Shown piece after piece: positions 54,803 to 63,928 of a stretch of 64,000 nt of DNA. The stretch is from Bacteroidaceae bacterium (GTDB lineage Bacteria; Bacteroidota; Bacteroidia; Bacteroidales; Bacteroidaceae). A program made the translations under genes and the position numbers. Numbering within the stretch: the first letter of the stretch is position 1; each line of letters begins with the position of its first letter. The stretch lies in assembly GCA_017534535.1 (NCBI GenBank), contig JAFXVZ010000019.1, forward strand, positions 226,863 to 290,862, read 5' to 3'. The notes under the pieces were generated by a model. It did no database searches. It had not been told where the DNA came from and was given only the letters and a program-made list of their open reading frames with translations.

Positions 54803-57583
54803 ATGGAAGACAAAAGAGTTTATACTTTTGGTAACGGCCAGGCTGAAGGACGCGCCGACATGCGCAACCTTTTAGGCGGTAAGGGTGCCAACTGTGCCGA
54901 GATGAACCTGATTGGTGTTCCTGTTCCTCCAGGCTTCACCATTACTACAGAAGTCTGCAACGAGTATTTCCAGAAGGGTAAGGACGACGTAATCGCCCTC
55001 CTCAAGGATGATGTTGAAAAGGCAGTAGCTCACATCGAGAAACTGATGAACAGCAAGTTTGGTGATCCTAAGAACCCTTTGCTGGTGTCCGTTCGCTCTG
55101 GCGCACGTGCATCTATGCCTGGTATGATGGATACCATTCTAAACCTGGGTCTAAACGACAAGGTGGCTGAGGGTATGGTGAAGAAAACAGGCAACGAACG
55201 TTTCGTATATGATAGCTACCGTCGTTTCGTACAGATGTATGGCGATGTGGTGCTGGGCATGAAACCAGTTGACAAGACAGAAATTGATCCTTTCGAAGCT
55301 ATTATAGAGAAGGTAAAGGAAGAGCGTGGCATCAAGCTCGACAAAGACCTGAATGTGGATGAGCTCCGCAAGTTGGTGAAACTGTTCAAGGAAGCCATCA
55401 AGGAGCGCACAGGCAAGAACTTCCCAGATAACCCAGTTGAGCAGTTGTGGGGTGCTATCTGCGCTGTGTTCGACAGCTGGATGAACGAGCGCGCCATCCT
55501 CTATCGTAAGATGGAAGGCATACCATCAGAGTGGGGTACCGCTGTCAGCGTGATGGCAATGGTATTCGGTAACATGGGCGACACTTCTGCTACAGGTGTA
55601 TGCTTCAGCCGTGATGCTGGTACAGGTGAGAACATCTTCAACGGTGAATACCTGGTGAATGCACAGGGTGAAGACGTGGTAGCAGGTATCCGTACTCCTC
55701 AGCAGATTACCCTCGAGGGCTCACGCCGTTGGGCAAAGATGCAGGGCATCAGCGAGGAAGAACGTGCCAGCAAGTATCCTTCAATGGAAGAGTCTATGCC
55801 TGACATCTACAAGCAGCTGTATGCTATCCAGGACAAGCTGGAGAAACACTATAAGGACATGCAGGATATGGAGTTCACCGTACAGGAAGGTAAGCTCTGG
55901 TTCTTGCAGACCCGTAACGGCAAGCGCACAGGTACCGCTATGGTGAAGATTGCTATGGACCTGCTGCGTGAGGATGTCATCGATGAGAAGACAGCCATCA
56001 TGCGCTGCGAGCCTAACAAGCTCGATGAGCTGCTGCACCCTGTATTCGAGCCTCGCTCACTGCGTCGCGCCAAGGTGCTGACTCGTGGTTTGCCAGCATC
56101 TCCAGGAGCTGCCTGCGGACATATCACTTTCTTTGCTGACGATGCTGCTCGCGTTCATGGCTTGGGCAAGCGTGTCATCCTGGTTCGTATGGAGACTTCT
56201 CCTGAGGACTTGGCTGGTATGGCCGTTGCTCAGGGTATTGTAACCTGCCGTGGTGGTATGACCAGCCACGCTGCCGTTGTGGCTCGTGGTATGGGTAAGT
56301 GCTGCGTAACAGGTGCAGGCGCCATGATTGTTGACTACAAGAACAAGACGCTGACCATTGGCGACACCGTTCTGCATGAGGGCGACTACCTGTCACTCAA
56401 CGGTAGCACAGGTGAGGTTTATGAAGGCCGTATCGATACCAAGGCTGCTGAGGTAAGTGGCGACTTCGCTGAATTGATGTACCTCTGCGACAAATATACC
56501 AAGCTGCATGTACGTACCAATGCTGATACTCCTCGTGATGCTGCTGTAGCTCACAGCTTCGGTGCTGAGGGTATTGGTCTGTGCCGTACAGAGCACATGT
56601 TCTTCGAGGCTAAGAAGATTCGCGCTATGCGTGAGATGATTCTGGCAGATACGAAAGAAGGCCGTGAGGCTGCATTGGAGAAGATTCTGCCTTACCAGAT
56701 GATTGACTTCTACGAGATCCTGAAGGTAATGGACAACTGCCCAGTTAACATCCGTCTGCTTGACCCACCATTGCATGAGTTCGTACCTCACGATTTGGCT
56801 GGTCAGGAAGCTATGGCAGAAGATATGGGTGTTACCGTACAGGAAATCCAGAGACGTGTGGCTGAGTTGAATGAGAGCAACCCAATGCTGGGCCATCGTG
56901 GATGCCGCTTGGGTAATACCTATCCTGAAATCACTGCTATGCAGACACGTGCCATCCTCGGTGCTGCCATCAAGTTGCGCAAGGAAGGTTACGACCCACG
57001 TCCTGAAATCATGGTGCCACTGATTGGTTTGGTGAATGAGTTCGACTTGCAGGAGAAAGTGATCCGTGAGACAGCAGAGAAGATGTTCAAGGATGAAGGT
57101 ATTGTGGTTCGTTTCCGCATCGGTACCATGATCGAGATTCCTCGTGCTGCTCTGACAGCTGATAAGATTGCTAAGCATGCCGAGTACTTCAGCTTCGGAA
57201 CCAATGACTTGACTCAGATGACCTTCGGCTATAGCCGTGACGATATCGCCAGCTTCTTGCCAGTATATTTGGAGAAGAAGATCCTGAACGTTGACCCATT
57301 CCAGGTGCTCGACCAGGAAGGTGTTGGTCAGCTCATCGAAATGGCTGTTAAGAAGGGTCGCAACACCCGTCCAGAGCTTATCTGCGGTATCTGCGGTGAG
57401 CATGGAGGTGAGCCATCATCAGTTAAGTTCTGCCACCGTGTAGGCTTGAACTATGTGAGCTGTTCTCCATTCCGCGTTCCTATCGCTCGTCTGGCTGCTG
57501 CTCAAGCTGCTGTTGAGGACCTCCTTGCTGAGGAGGCAGAGAAGAAGCGCAAGAAAGAAGCTCAGGCACATGCTAGCGCATAA
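54803..57583 (+). CDS. ppdK: Pyruvate, phosphate dikinase
   Basis: 926 residues. An N-terminal ATP-grasp nucleotide domain (GGKGANCAEMNLIGVPVPPGFTI) is followed by the central phospho-His domain with CRGGMTSHAAVVARGMGK (His near 488) and the C-terminal PEP/pyruvate barrel with ICGEHGGEPSSV (Cys near 863). It interconverts pyruvate plus ATP plus phosphate with PEP plus AMP plus pyrophosphate, giving flexible glycolysis. It ends in a charged tail (EEAEKKRKKEAQAHASA). It is transcribed alone. Confidence 0.97.
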   Translation: MEDKRVYTFGNGQAEGRADMRNLLGGKGANCAEMNLIGVPVPPGFTITTEVCNEYFQKGKDDVIALLKDDVEKAVAHIEKLMNSKFGDPKNPLLVSVRSGARASMPGMMDTILNLGLNDKVAEGMVKKTGNERFVYDSYRRFVQMYGDVVLGMKPVDKTEIDPFEAIIEKVKEERGIKLDKDLNVDELRKLVKLFKEAIKERTGKNFPDNPVEQLWGAICAVFDSWMNERAILYRKMEGIPSEWGTAVSVMAMVFGNMGDTSATGVCFSRDAGTGENIFNGEYLVNAQGEDVVAGIRTPQQITLEGSRRWAKMQGISEEERASKYPSMEESMPDIYKQLYAIQDKLEKHYKDMQDMEFTVQEGKLWFLQTRNGKRTGTAMVKIAMDLLREDVIDEKTAIMRCEPNKLDELLHPVFEPRSLRRAKVLTRGLPASPGAACGHITFFADDAARVHGLGKRVILVRMETSPEDLAGMAVAQGIVTCRGGMTSHAAVVARGMGKCCVTGAGAMIVDYKNKTLTIGDTVLHEGDYLSLNGSTGEVYEGRIDTKAAEVSGDFAELMYLCDKYTKLHVRTNADTPRDAAVAHSFGAEGIGLCRTEHMFFEAKKIRAMREMILADTKEGREAALEKILPYQMIDFYEILKVMDNCPVNIRLLDPPLHEFVPHDLAGQEAMAEDMGVTVQEIQRRVAELNESNPMLGHRGCRLGNTYPEITAMQTRAILGAAIKLRKEGYDPRPEIMVPLIGLVNEFDLQEKVIRETAEKMFKDEGIVVRFRIGTMIEIPRAALTADKIAKHAEYFSFGTNDLTQMTFGYSRDDIASFLPVYLEKKILNVDPFQVLDQEGVGQLIEMAVKKGRNTRPELICGICGEHGGEPSSVKFCHRVGLNYVSCSPFRVPIARLAAAQAAVEDLLAEEAEKKRKKEAQAHASA

Positions 57584-57603
57584 TGCTTTAAGCTAACATT
57601 TTG

Positions 57604-57637
57604 AAGAGAGGGGGAAGTAAATGCTTCCCCCTCTCTT
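57604..57637 (+). terminator. ppdK terminator
   Basis: A 14-bp near-perfect stem (AAGAGAGGGGGAAG / CTTCCCCCTCTCTT) with loop TAAATG, followed by a T-rich stretch. Confidence 0.85.
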
Positions 57638-57711
57638 GTTATTCCCCCTTTATTGTCTTATTGTCTTTTTTATGTTATTGAGCAAAACGTCGCATAATGT
57701 GCGTTGTTTCG

Positions 57712-57743
57712 TTTGGCGTCACGGATTTGTTTTCCTATTTTTA
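57712..57743 (+). promoter_or_regulatory. Promoter of the M13 peptidase gene
   Basis: TTTG (57712-57715), 20 bp, TATTTTTA (57736-57743; one mismatch). It lies 33 bp before the ATG. Confidence 0.6.
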
Positions 57744-57776
57744 TCGCAAAATTAGAAATTCAACAAGATATAGATT

Positions 57777-59693
57777 ATGAAACAGTGGATGATACTTGCC
57801 TTCGTTATGACCATAGGCAGTTCCATGGTACTGACCTCATGCAGCGATGATGACTATGTTTTGGTGTCGGATAACAAGTCCTGGACCATCAGCGCCGACG
57901 ATATGGACCCGAATGTGAGGCCTGGTGACGACTTCTTCATGTATAGCAACGGCAATTATTGGAAATCGACATCCGTGCAAGAGGATTCTGTGATGATTGT
58001 CTCATTCTTTAGATCCGTCGTCGCCTCGGATATAAATAAGATGCTTGCCGACCTTGCCTTACCCTCGATGGAAGTGCTCAAGGCACACAAGGCACTGCCG
58101 AAACCCAAAAGAGAGGAAATGGAGGCTTTCGTGACACAAAGGTTACAACCCCTGAAAGAGGCTTCCACCCTGGAAGAGGCCTGGCGCACCACCGGCGAAC
58201 TCATTGCCGAGGGACTGACATTCAACTTTAGTCTGGTCATGCTGAATTACCACACCGTCCTCACGGCCATCATGTTTCCTAAAGAAATGAACCTCCCGAT
58301 GCCAGACGTCAATGTCTTAAACGAACGTATCAACAGCCCCGATTATCAGGACTTGTTGATGCCTCTGGCAGGAAGTTACATGACACGTGGAGCCGAGAGT
58401 CAGCAATGGCCCATGCTGGTGGCGTGGTGCGAAGGCTTAGGTGCCAATCCTGAACATGTGTTGACATGGAAGACATATAATATGGAGACGATCTCTGAGG
58501 CTCAGGTGAAGCCACACATACAGAAGTGGGACGACGAACTGATGGCTTTGCAGGCGATGGACCTGGAATCTTACAAGCAGGCTGCTTGCGACATCTTCCT
58601 CGAGTCGACGGTCAAGGACATGGAAAGCATTGCCGACGAGTCTGCCCAGAATATTTACAACGACTATTGCACCTATGAGAAGAACCGCGCCTTTGCCGAT
58701 CGCTACCTGACCCCCGCCATGATAGAGCGCACCAAGGAGATATGCCTGGAACTGAAACAGACCTTCGCCAACCGACTTAGCCGCTGCACTTGGCTCGACG
58801 TGGCCTCAAGGGCCAGTGCTATAGAGAAACTCGATGCCATGGAGTTCTATATCGGCAAACCCGATTATTGGGTAGAAGAAGCCATGCCCAACCTTTCTGC
58901 AAGCCACAGCCTGATAGAGGACCAACTATTGTTGTCCCAAAGCAGACGTTACTTTGAAGCCTGGTTGATTGGGAAGCCATGCAAAGGTAATACCTTCAAT
59001 TATTTGATTTATAACAATACCATGAATCTATATGAAATCAACTCAGGCTATATGCCAGCATTCAATGCCATGATGATCATGCCAACCATGATTATGCCTC
59101 CCATGATGCCCACCGATGTCAACGAAGCCATCATCTACGCCACCGCTGTTGTTATAGGTCACGAGATGACCCACGGTTTCGACAGTTCTGGGGCTCTATA
59201 TGACAAGAACGGCGAGAAGAATGACATCTTCGTCGGGCAGGCTGATTTGGATGAATTCAAACAAATCTCACAGCAACTTGCCGACTGCTATAGCTCATTA
59301 GAGGTGATGCCCGACCAGCTGCCCGGTGTCTTCAACGACGGCAATTACACGCTGGGTGAGAACATTGCCGACCTGGGCGGACTGGAGATGGCCTACGAGG
59401 CTTATACCAACCGTCTGAAGCGTCAGGGCTTCGAGGGAGAACAACTGCGGCTTCAGCAGCAACGTTTCTATCTTGCCTTCGCCCATATGTGGCAGGCCAA
59501 GTACAGTGCGCTATATGCACGGGAGCGAACCTTGGGCAGAAATGAATATGGTGCGGGCAAGGATGAACACAGTTTGGAACGCGAGCGTGTCAATGGCGTG
59601 GTGATGAACACCGATGCCTGGTACGACCTCTTCGATGTGAAGCCAGGCGACAAACTCTATCGTAAACCAGAGGAACGCGTGCATATCTGGTAA
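57777..59693 (+). CDS. M13-family zinc endopeptidase (PepO/neprilysin-like) lipoprotein
   Basis: 638 residues. The lipoprotein signal ends in VLTSC (Cys22). The zinc motif HEMTHGFD lies near residue 461 and the third ligand Glu in GENIADLGGLEMAYEAY. The C-terminal region has the expected RVNGVVMNTDAWYDLFDVKPGD with the family Asn/Arg contact. It likely cleaves peptides in the periplasm or on the surface. It is transcribed alone. Confidence 0.93.
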   Translation: MKQWMILAFVMTIGSSMVLTSCSDDDYVLVSDNKSWTISADDMDPNVRPGDDFFMYSNGNYWKSTSVQEDSVMIVSFFRSVVASDINKMLADLALPSMEVLKAHKALPKPKREEMEAFVTQRLQPLKEASTLEEAWRTTGELIAEGLTFNFSLVMLNYHTVLTAIMFPKEMNLPMPDVNVLNERINSPDYQDLLMPLAGSYMTRGAESQQWPMLVAWCEGLGANPEHVLTWKTYNMETISEAQVKPHIQKWDDELMALQAMDLESYKQAACDIFLESTVKDMESIADESAQNIYNDYCTYEKNRAFADRYLTPAMIERTKEICLELKQTFANRLSRCTWLDVASRASAIEKLDAMEFYIGKPDYWVEEAMPNLSASHSLIEDQLLLSQSRRYFEAWLIGKPCKGNTFNYLIYNNTMNLYEINSGYMPAFNAMMIMPTMIMPPMMPTDVNEAIIYATAVVIGHEMTHGFDSSGALYDKNGEKNDIFVGQADLDEFKQISQQLADCYSSLEVMPDQLPGVFNDGNYTLGENIADLGGLEMAYEAYTNRLKRQGFEGEQLRLQQQRFYLAFAHMWQAKYSALYARERTLGRNEYGAGKDEHSLERERVNGVVMNTDAWYDLFDVKPGDKLYRKPEERVHIW

Positions 59694-59771
59694 CAGTTGT
59701 GCTGCGGATTGGGTCATCGGTCAGGGGTACGCGCAGAGCGATTCCACAATGCCTTCAATATACCGCCATCT

Positions 59772-60989
59772 TCACCATATTGAATCAAGGCTTGGCATAA
59801 AGCGTTGTTGGATGGCAACAGCCATTAGGTTTGCAATCTCCATGTGGGAGAAGCCTATCTTACTGCCATAGTGGGTCAGCAAATCCACCTCATCTTTGGA
59901 AATATTCTTGTCGGACATAACGATGCTGATCATATAGTTCATCATACCTTCACGAAGGGTGGGGTTCAGTCTGATGAGGTTAGCCACCGCATCGTTGAAC
60001 ACTTCAGTGACATCGGTCTTCTTCATCTCTTCCAGGAATTGCATTGGGAATATCTTTAACGAGGCTAGATTCTCAATGATTGTATCTGTTTCCTCTTTCG
60101 TAACGTCATCGTCCAGGTTGGCTATGAGCAATCCTGCAGTGGCAATGAAACGAGCTAAGTACTCATCCTGTTCACTGTTACCAACCTTCAGCAGGATAGA
60201 GATAAGCTGCTCCATTTCCTTGTCAAGCTCCTCTTGCGATGTTGAATTAGCAAAGAGATTGAGTGCCTGAACACGGATAGGGTTTACGGGGTGTGTGGCA
60301 TGACTCAGTCCCTTGTCTTTCAGGAAATATTCAAGATGTTTCATATTGTCTTTCAGTAACACGTCAATGCTCACGTTCATCTTTTGGAGGTCTAAGCCTG
60401 AAGCCATCTTGAAGAAAGCTGTGACACAAGCATTCAGGTTGTTTGTTGCCATATAACCGAATCTGTCAGCCACAAGTTCTGCCAACTGACTATGTAGCCT
60501 TATCTTATAAAGCAACGTGATGGGAGGTGCACTTCCCTCTGGGAACACAAAGGAAATGAGACGTGAGAGGGCTGTGTCTCTGTTGATGAGATGCCCCAAC
60601 TCATGACCAACCACAAACTCCAGTTCTTCTTTTGTCATCAGGGCTATGAGTCCTGAGTTGATATTCACAATATGGGGCTGGTCCTCTTTTTCAGCTGCGA
60701 CAGAGAAGGCATTGACGGTGGAATCGCCTGTGATATAGAAATCAACGGGTTCTGTAAACCCCAGACGCTCTTTCACTGAAGTGCACAGCTCATACATATC
60801 TGGAAGCAGTTCCTTTGCCACTTTCAGGCTATGGCCTTCCATATTACTGCGCCACCAAGCATCACTTCCAGAGTCATTCAGCTGTTGGAGCACCAGGCTG
60901 ACCACCTGACCCTGCAAAGCATTATGTATCTGCTCTGCCAGTTTTTTCTCCAACTCAATGGATGGTTCCAAGTTTACGACATTTCCCAT
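59772..60989 (-). CDS. M48-family metallopeptidase with TerB-like C-terminus
   Basis: 405 residues from MGNVVNLEPSIELEKKLAEQIHNALQG. The zinc motif His-Glu-x-x-His is in FVVGHELGHLINRD (about residues 127-140). There is no signal peptide or clear membrane helix, unlike HtpX. The last 110 or so residues (ANLDDDVTKEETDTIIENLAS ... SDKNISKDEVDLLTHYGSKIGFSHMEIANLM) resemble TerB/tellurite-resistance helical domains. It lies 34 bp downstream of the Sel1-repeat gene, a likely pair. Confidence 0.85.
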   Translation of the reverse strand: MGNVVNLEPSIELEKKLAEQIHNALQGQVVSLVLQQLNDSGSDAWWRSNMEGHSLKVAKELLPDMYELCTSVKERLGFTEPVDFYITGDSTVNAFSVAAEKEDQPHIVNINSGLIALMTKEELEFVVGHELGHLINRDTALSRLISFVFPEGSAPPITLLYKIRLHSQLAELVADRFGYMATNNLNACVTAFFKMASGLDLQKMNVSIDVLLKDNMKHLEYFLKDKGLSHATHPVNPIRVQALNLFANSTSQEELDKEMEQLISILLKVGNSEQDEYLARFIATAGLLIANLDDDVTKEETDTIIENLASLKIFPMQFLEEMKKTDVTEVFNDAVANLIRLNPTLREGMMNYMISIVMSDKNISKDEVDLLTHYGSKIGFSHMEIANLMAVAIQQRFMPSLDSIW

Positions 60990-61023
60990 GGTATATTCTT
61001 TTTTTAATTGTTTATATTGAACA

Positions 61024-62382
61024 TCATTTGTTTTTGCCAAACATTGATTTAAGGCCTTTCGAGAGCTTGGATATAGTGGAATTATCTCTTTGTTCGAGCC
61101 TGTCAAGCTGTGTCTTGGCATACCTATATGTCTCACTATCTTCATCTGCAGCTTCACAGACTGACTGGAGTAGTAACTTGCCCTTTTCTTCCATATCCTT
61201 GGAAACGCCATCAGAAGTCAGCATCATACCTAACGACAGTGTACATTGGATATCACCCAATTCGCTACCATAGGCAAAATACCTTGCAGCCCTTGCAAGG
61301 TCCTGCTTGACATTCTTTCCGGTATAATACTCCTTGCCAACAATTTCTGCAAAGTTAGTATAACCATGCCTAATGACAACATCAAAATAATCCCATGCCT
61401 TGTCTGGGTCGGAGTCCATCAAAGCATAACCTAAATAGGCATTGGCATTAATATCACCGCATTGTGCGGCGCCTCGAGCTACAGCTGATTGGTTCATATA
61501 ACCTTCCTCGTCAGTATATGGCTCTTTCTCCGTGATTTTGTCGGGATTGTTTTTTGAGATCTGATGCCAATAGACAAGGCTTGGATATAACATATTACTG
61601 CCGTCTCCCGAGTAATACTTGCTGATAATGTCATTAATGTCATCTACCCGGTATTCCTTGGCAAGAGACTTGTCGAACCACTCACGTGCCTTGTCCATAT
61701 CCCAAATAACACCTCGTCCTTCCATATAGGAATATGCCACCCGAAACATGGCTTCAGGATATCCATCCATGGCTGCTTTCATCATATACCCGAATGCCTT
61801 TTCAACCATTTCCCATGAATAGCTGTTCACCATCTCACACTTAGCATTCAGGGCATATCCAAGTGCAAAGCACGAGTATATATCCCCATTATCCACAGGT
61901 ATCTGAAGGAGTTCTATGGCTTTGTCATAGTCAACATCCACCACGCCTTCTTCTCCGGTCAGATATATCTTTGCAGCATCAATCGCTCCCCTCCATTCTC
62001 CTAGCTCTACAGCTTTTAAGCTGAACTCGAGTGCTTTCTTAATATCAGGCTCCCCATCCCATCCGCTGATGTAGATGTTGCTTAAAATAAGGTATGAAGG
62101 AGCATAATTGGCAGAAGCAGATTTGTTTAACCACTTAATAGCATTTTCAGCATCATTCTTTAAAAAGAAATAATACAACCCCAATTCATGACATGCTGGG
62201 ATATACCCCTTCATGGCAGCTCTCAGCCACCAATCAGATGCAATTTCTTTATTTTGTTCAACACCTTTTCCTTCAAGGTAATACCTGCCAAGCTGATACA
62301 TGGCTTCGGCATCACCTTGCTTGGCTTGCTCACGTGCAATATCTAAAGGCATCTTGCCAGCTGAATCTCCTTTCTTTTCCAT
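61024..62382 (-). CDS. Sel1-like repeat protein
   Basis: 452 residues. At least seven Sel1/TPR-type repeats of about 36 residues (AEAMYQLGRYYLEGKGVEQN, GYIPACHELGLYYFF, DIYSCFALGYALNAK and so on). No signal peptide. Such proteins are adaptor scaffolds. It is first in a two-gene unit with the M48 peptidase, so it may regulate or target that enzyme (inference). Confidence 0.88.
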   Translation of the reverse strand: MEKKGDSAGKMPLDIAREQAKQGDAEAMYQLGRYYLEGKGVEQNKEIASDWWLRAAMKGYIPACHELGLYYFFLKNDAENAIKWLNKSASANYAPSYLILSNIYISGWDGEPDIKKALEFSLKAVELGEWRGAIDAAKIYLTGEEGVVDVDYDKAIELLQIPVDNGDIYSCFALGYALNAKCEMVNSYSWEMVEKAFGYMMKAAMDGYPEAMFRVAYSYMEGRGVIWDMDKAREWFDKSLAKEYRVDDINDIISKYYSGDGSNMLYPSLVYWHQISKNNPDKITEKEPYTDEEGYMNQSAVARGAAQCGDINANAYLGYALMDSDPDKAWDYFDVVIRHGYTNFAEIVGKEYYTGKNVKQDLARAARYFAYGSELGDIQCTLSLGMMLTSDGVSKDMEEKGKLLLQSVCEAADEDSETYRYAKTQLDRLEQRDNSTISKLSKGLKSMFGKNK

Positions 62383-62433
62383 AAGTAGCCCACTTTTGTT
62401 TATGACCTCGTACTATCTTGATAAAACTTAGTG

Positions 62434-62464
62434 CAAATATAGTGTTTCTCCCATTGAAATGCAA
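62434..62464 (-). promoter_or_regulatory. Promoter of the Sel1-M48 unit
   Basis: Minus-strand TATATTTG (62434-62441) with TTG (62462-62464) 20 bp upstream. Confidence 0.6.
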
Positions 62465-62586
62465 GCGTCTTGGTATATTTCATCTTTGTTATTATTAAAG
62501 ATTAAATAAAGGATTAAGTCTAAACTCTTGCTACTTTCACCTTTTTTATATAATATTGCAGTCGGAATCAATAAATATGGGGGGAT

Positions 62587-62988
62587 ATGATTAATCACAA
62601 TACTGACCATTTGAAGACGAATAAGCAGTTCATGCTTGGCAATGGACTGTTGGCATTTGCCGTGTTTATCATTGTGGCATTGTTCTTTTACCTGAGTTTT
62701 CGTGAGCAGAGTAAAAAGCAGGAGCACAGGTATCAGGAATCCTATGCCATCTCGCTGGTAAAGGGATTTGCAGGCAAGGATGTGCAGGTGCTGGTGAACG
62801 ACAGTGTGCTTTATAACGCTCCTGTTCAGAGCGAGCCACTGACGTTTAGCATCACGCGTTTTGCGGAAGCCAGCTCCGTCATCATCGTGGATAATGCTAC
62901 TGAGAGAATGGCGGTGTTTGAGTTGAGTGAACAAGGCGGCGTTTATAGCTTTGAGAACAATCAGGGAGAGGTTACCTTAAAAGAGTAA
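62587..62988 (+). CDS. Small membrane-anchored protein of unknown function
   Basis: 133 residues. One membrane helix (about residues 17-36: LGNGLLAFAVFIIVALFFYLS) is followed by a basic stretch and a beta-rich domain of about 85 residues (KGFAGKDVQVLVNDSVLYNAPV, SEPLTFSITRFAEASSVIIVDNATERMAVFEL). It is probably anchored in the inner membrane with the domain in the periplasm. No family is recognised. A possible promoter (TTG at 62528, TAATATTG at 62551) precedes it. Confidence 0.7.
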   Translation: MINHNTDHLKTNKQFMLGNGLLAFAVFIIVALFFYLSFREQSKKQEHRYQESYAISLVKGFAGKDVQVLVNDSVLYNAPVQSEPLTFSITRFAEASSVIIVDNATERMAVFELSEQGGVYSFENNQGEVTLKE

Positions 62989-63070
62989 TACCTCCTAACC
63001 CTATTGTTTTTAGAAATTTTCAAAGTTGCGCTGCAACTACTCAAAACTAGCAAGCATGTTTCCTGTAGTT

Positions 63071-63099
63071 TTTGCGAAAGCCACAATACTTTACATTTG
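63071..63099 (+). promoter_or_regulatory. Promoter of the GG-leader peptide gene
   Basis: TTTG (63071-63074), 17 bp, TACATTTG (63092-63099). Box sequences match, but the spacing is 2 bp short of the norm. The ATG lies 27 bp further on. Confidence 0.65.
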
Positions 63100-63126
63100 C
63101 ACAAATTCACATTAATAATTGATATT

Positions 63127-63291
63127 ATGGCAGAAGAAAACAACAAAAACGTAGTGAGCGATGAGCTCGACGAGAAAGTTAAGAATCCTGAAGTCGAAGT
63201 GGAAAGAGAAGAAATCTCTGACAAGGAACTGAATGAAGTTTCTGGAGGCGTTAGAAAAAATAATCTTGAAGTTTCATTCAGGCGATATTGA
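63127..63291 (+). CDS. Double-glycine leader peptide, RiPP/bacteriocin-like precursor
   Basis: 54 residues. The acidic leader (about 41 residues, MAEENNKNVVSDELDEK and so on) ends in EEISDKELNEVSGG, a classic double-glycine cleavage motif of peptides exported by C39-peptidase ABC transporters. The predicted core is VRKNNLEVSFRRY, 13 residues with net positive charge and without Cys, so Cys-based cross-links (lanthionine, disulfide) are unlikely. No maturation or export gene is seen before the window ends. An upstream in-frame ATG at 63004 precedes the promoter and is rejected. Confidence 0.7.
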   Translation: MAEENNKNVVSDELDEKVKNPEVEVEREEISDKELNEVSGGVRKNNLEVSFRRY

Positions 63292-63317
63292 TTTTTCATT
63301 CCTAACCGACTGAACCT

Positions 63318-63346
63318 GTTCGTTCGGATTACAAATCCGAACGAAC
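63318..63346. repeat. REP-like palindrome
   Basis: GTTCGTTCGGATT-ACA-AATCCGAACGAAC is a perfect 13-bp inverted repeat with a 3-nt loop, 27 bp past the peptide stop. It has no T-run, so terminator function is doubtful. It sits right at the break of the HU-like remnant. Confidence 0.7.
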
Positions 63347-63359
63347 GGAGAATCATGTC

Positions 63360-63497
63360 CACCATGTGCCGGGCGAATCTACGCAAGCTAAGCGGAGCCT
63401 GACGGTCCATTTCCGGATAGTACTTGCCAAAGCCAGCATTACCAATAATCTTGTTCTTTCGGAGATTAATCCCCAATGCAATCTTTTGAACTGCCAT
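63360..63497 (-). pseudogene. N-terminal remnant of an HU-like DNA-binding protein
   Basis: The first 46 codons (MAVQKIALGINLRKNKIIGN ... SLRRFARHMVD) look like the Bacteroidales HU-like family with a long N-terminal strand. The reading frame then runs into the REP-like palindrome and antisense of the peptide gene, and the rest of the HU fold is absent. Such proteins are usually about 120-150 residues. I judge this a truncated, probably non-functional copy. Confidence 0.55.
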
Positions 63498-63682
63498 AAT
63501 TAAAATGAATTTGAAAGTTAGGATCTGGCCATTTCCTTTAGTCGATTTCCTTGGGGCTATAGAAGCTGCATCCTGATGCGAAATTCGCGACTTTCCATCG
63601 GGTTTTGCAACTTTGTTGCAATTGTAGTGCAAGGCGAATGCAGAACCACGCTTGCTTGTGCTATGCTGAGCCGCAGCCTGCA

Positions 63683-63705
63683 TTGCCATTGCTTTGCAAT
63701 GGCAA
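63683..63705. repeat. Perfect hairpin near the HU-remnant promoter
   Basis: TTGCCATTGC-TTT-GCAATGGCAA, a 10-bp stem, overlaps the -7 box of the leftward promoter. Confidence 0.55.
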
Positions 63706-63734
63706 AGTTACAAAGATTTTCCGAAACTGCCAAA
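63703..63734 (-). promoter_or_regulatory. Leftward consensus promoter upstream of the HU remnant
   Basis: On the minus strand TTTG (63731-63734), 20 bp, TAACTTTG (63703-63710). It fires towards the HU remnant and, beyond it, antisense to the GG-peptide gene. The leader to the remnant ATG would be about 200 nt. The stretch 63498-63702 holds no gene that I can support. Confidence 0.6.
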
Positions 63735-63904
63735 TGTTTGGGGGGATTTTTGCAAAAAAGTAGGGTGATTCATCCGCAGGGTCAATGGCGTCGGCCAACA
63801 GAAACCAAAACGCAGGTTTTCAAATCCACGACGGGCAGTTTGATAATATCAGGCTTCAGACAAGCCTGCTGTCCTGTTACTGCAGGTAACTGGGGTGGGA
63901 GGTT

Positions 63905-63928
63905 ACTCACTTACTCACTTACTCACTT
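63905..63928. repeat. Triplicate octamer ACTCACTT
   Basis: Three perfect head-to-tail copies. The end of the window after them is an AT-only stretch (from about 63967). I see no gene between 63735 and 64000. Confidence 0.7.
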
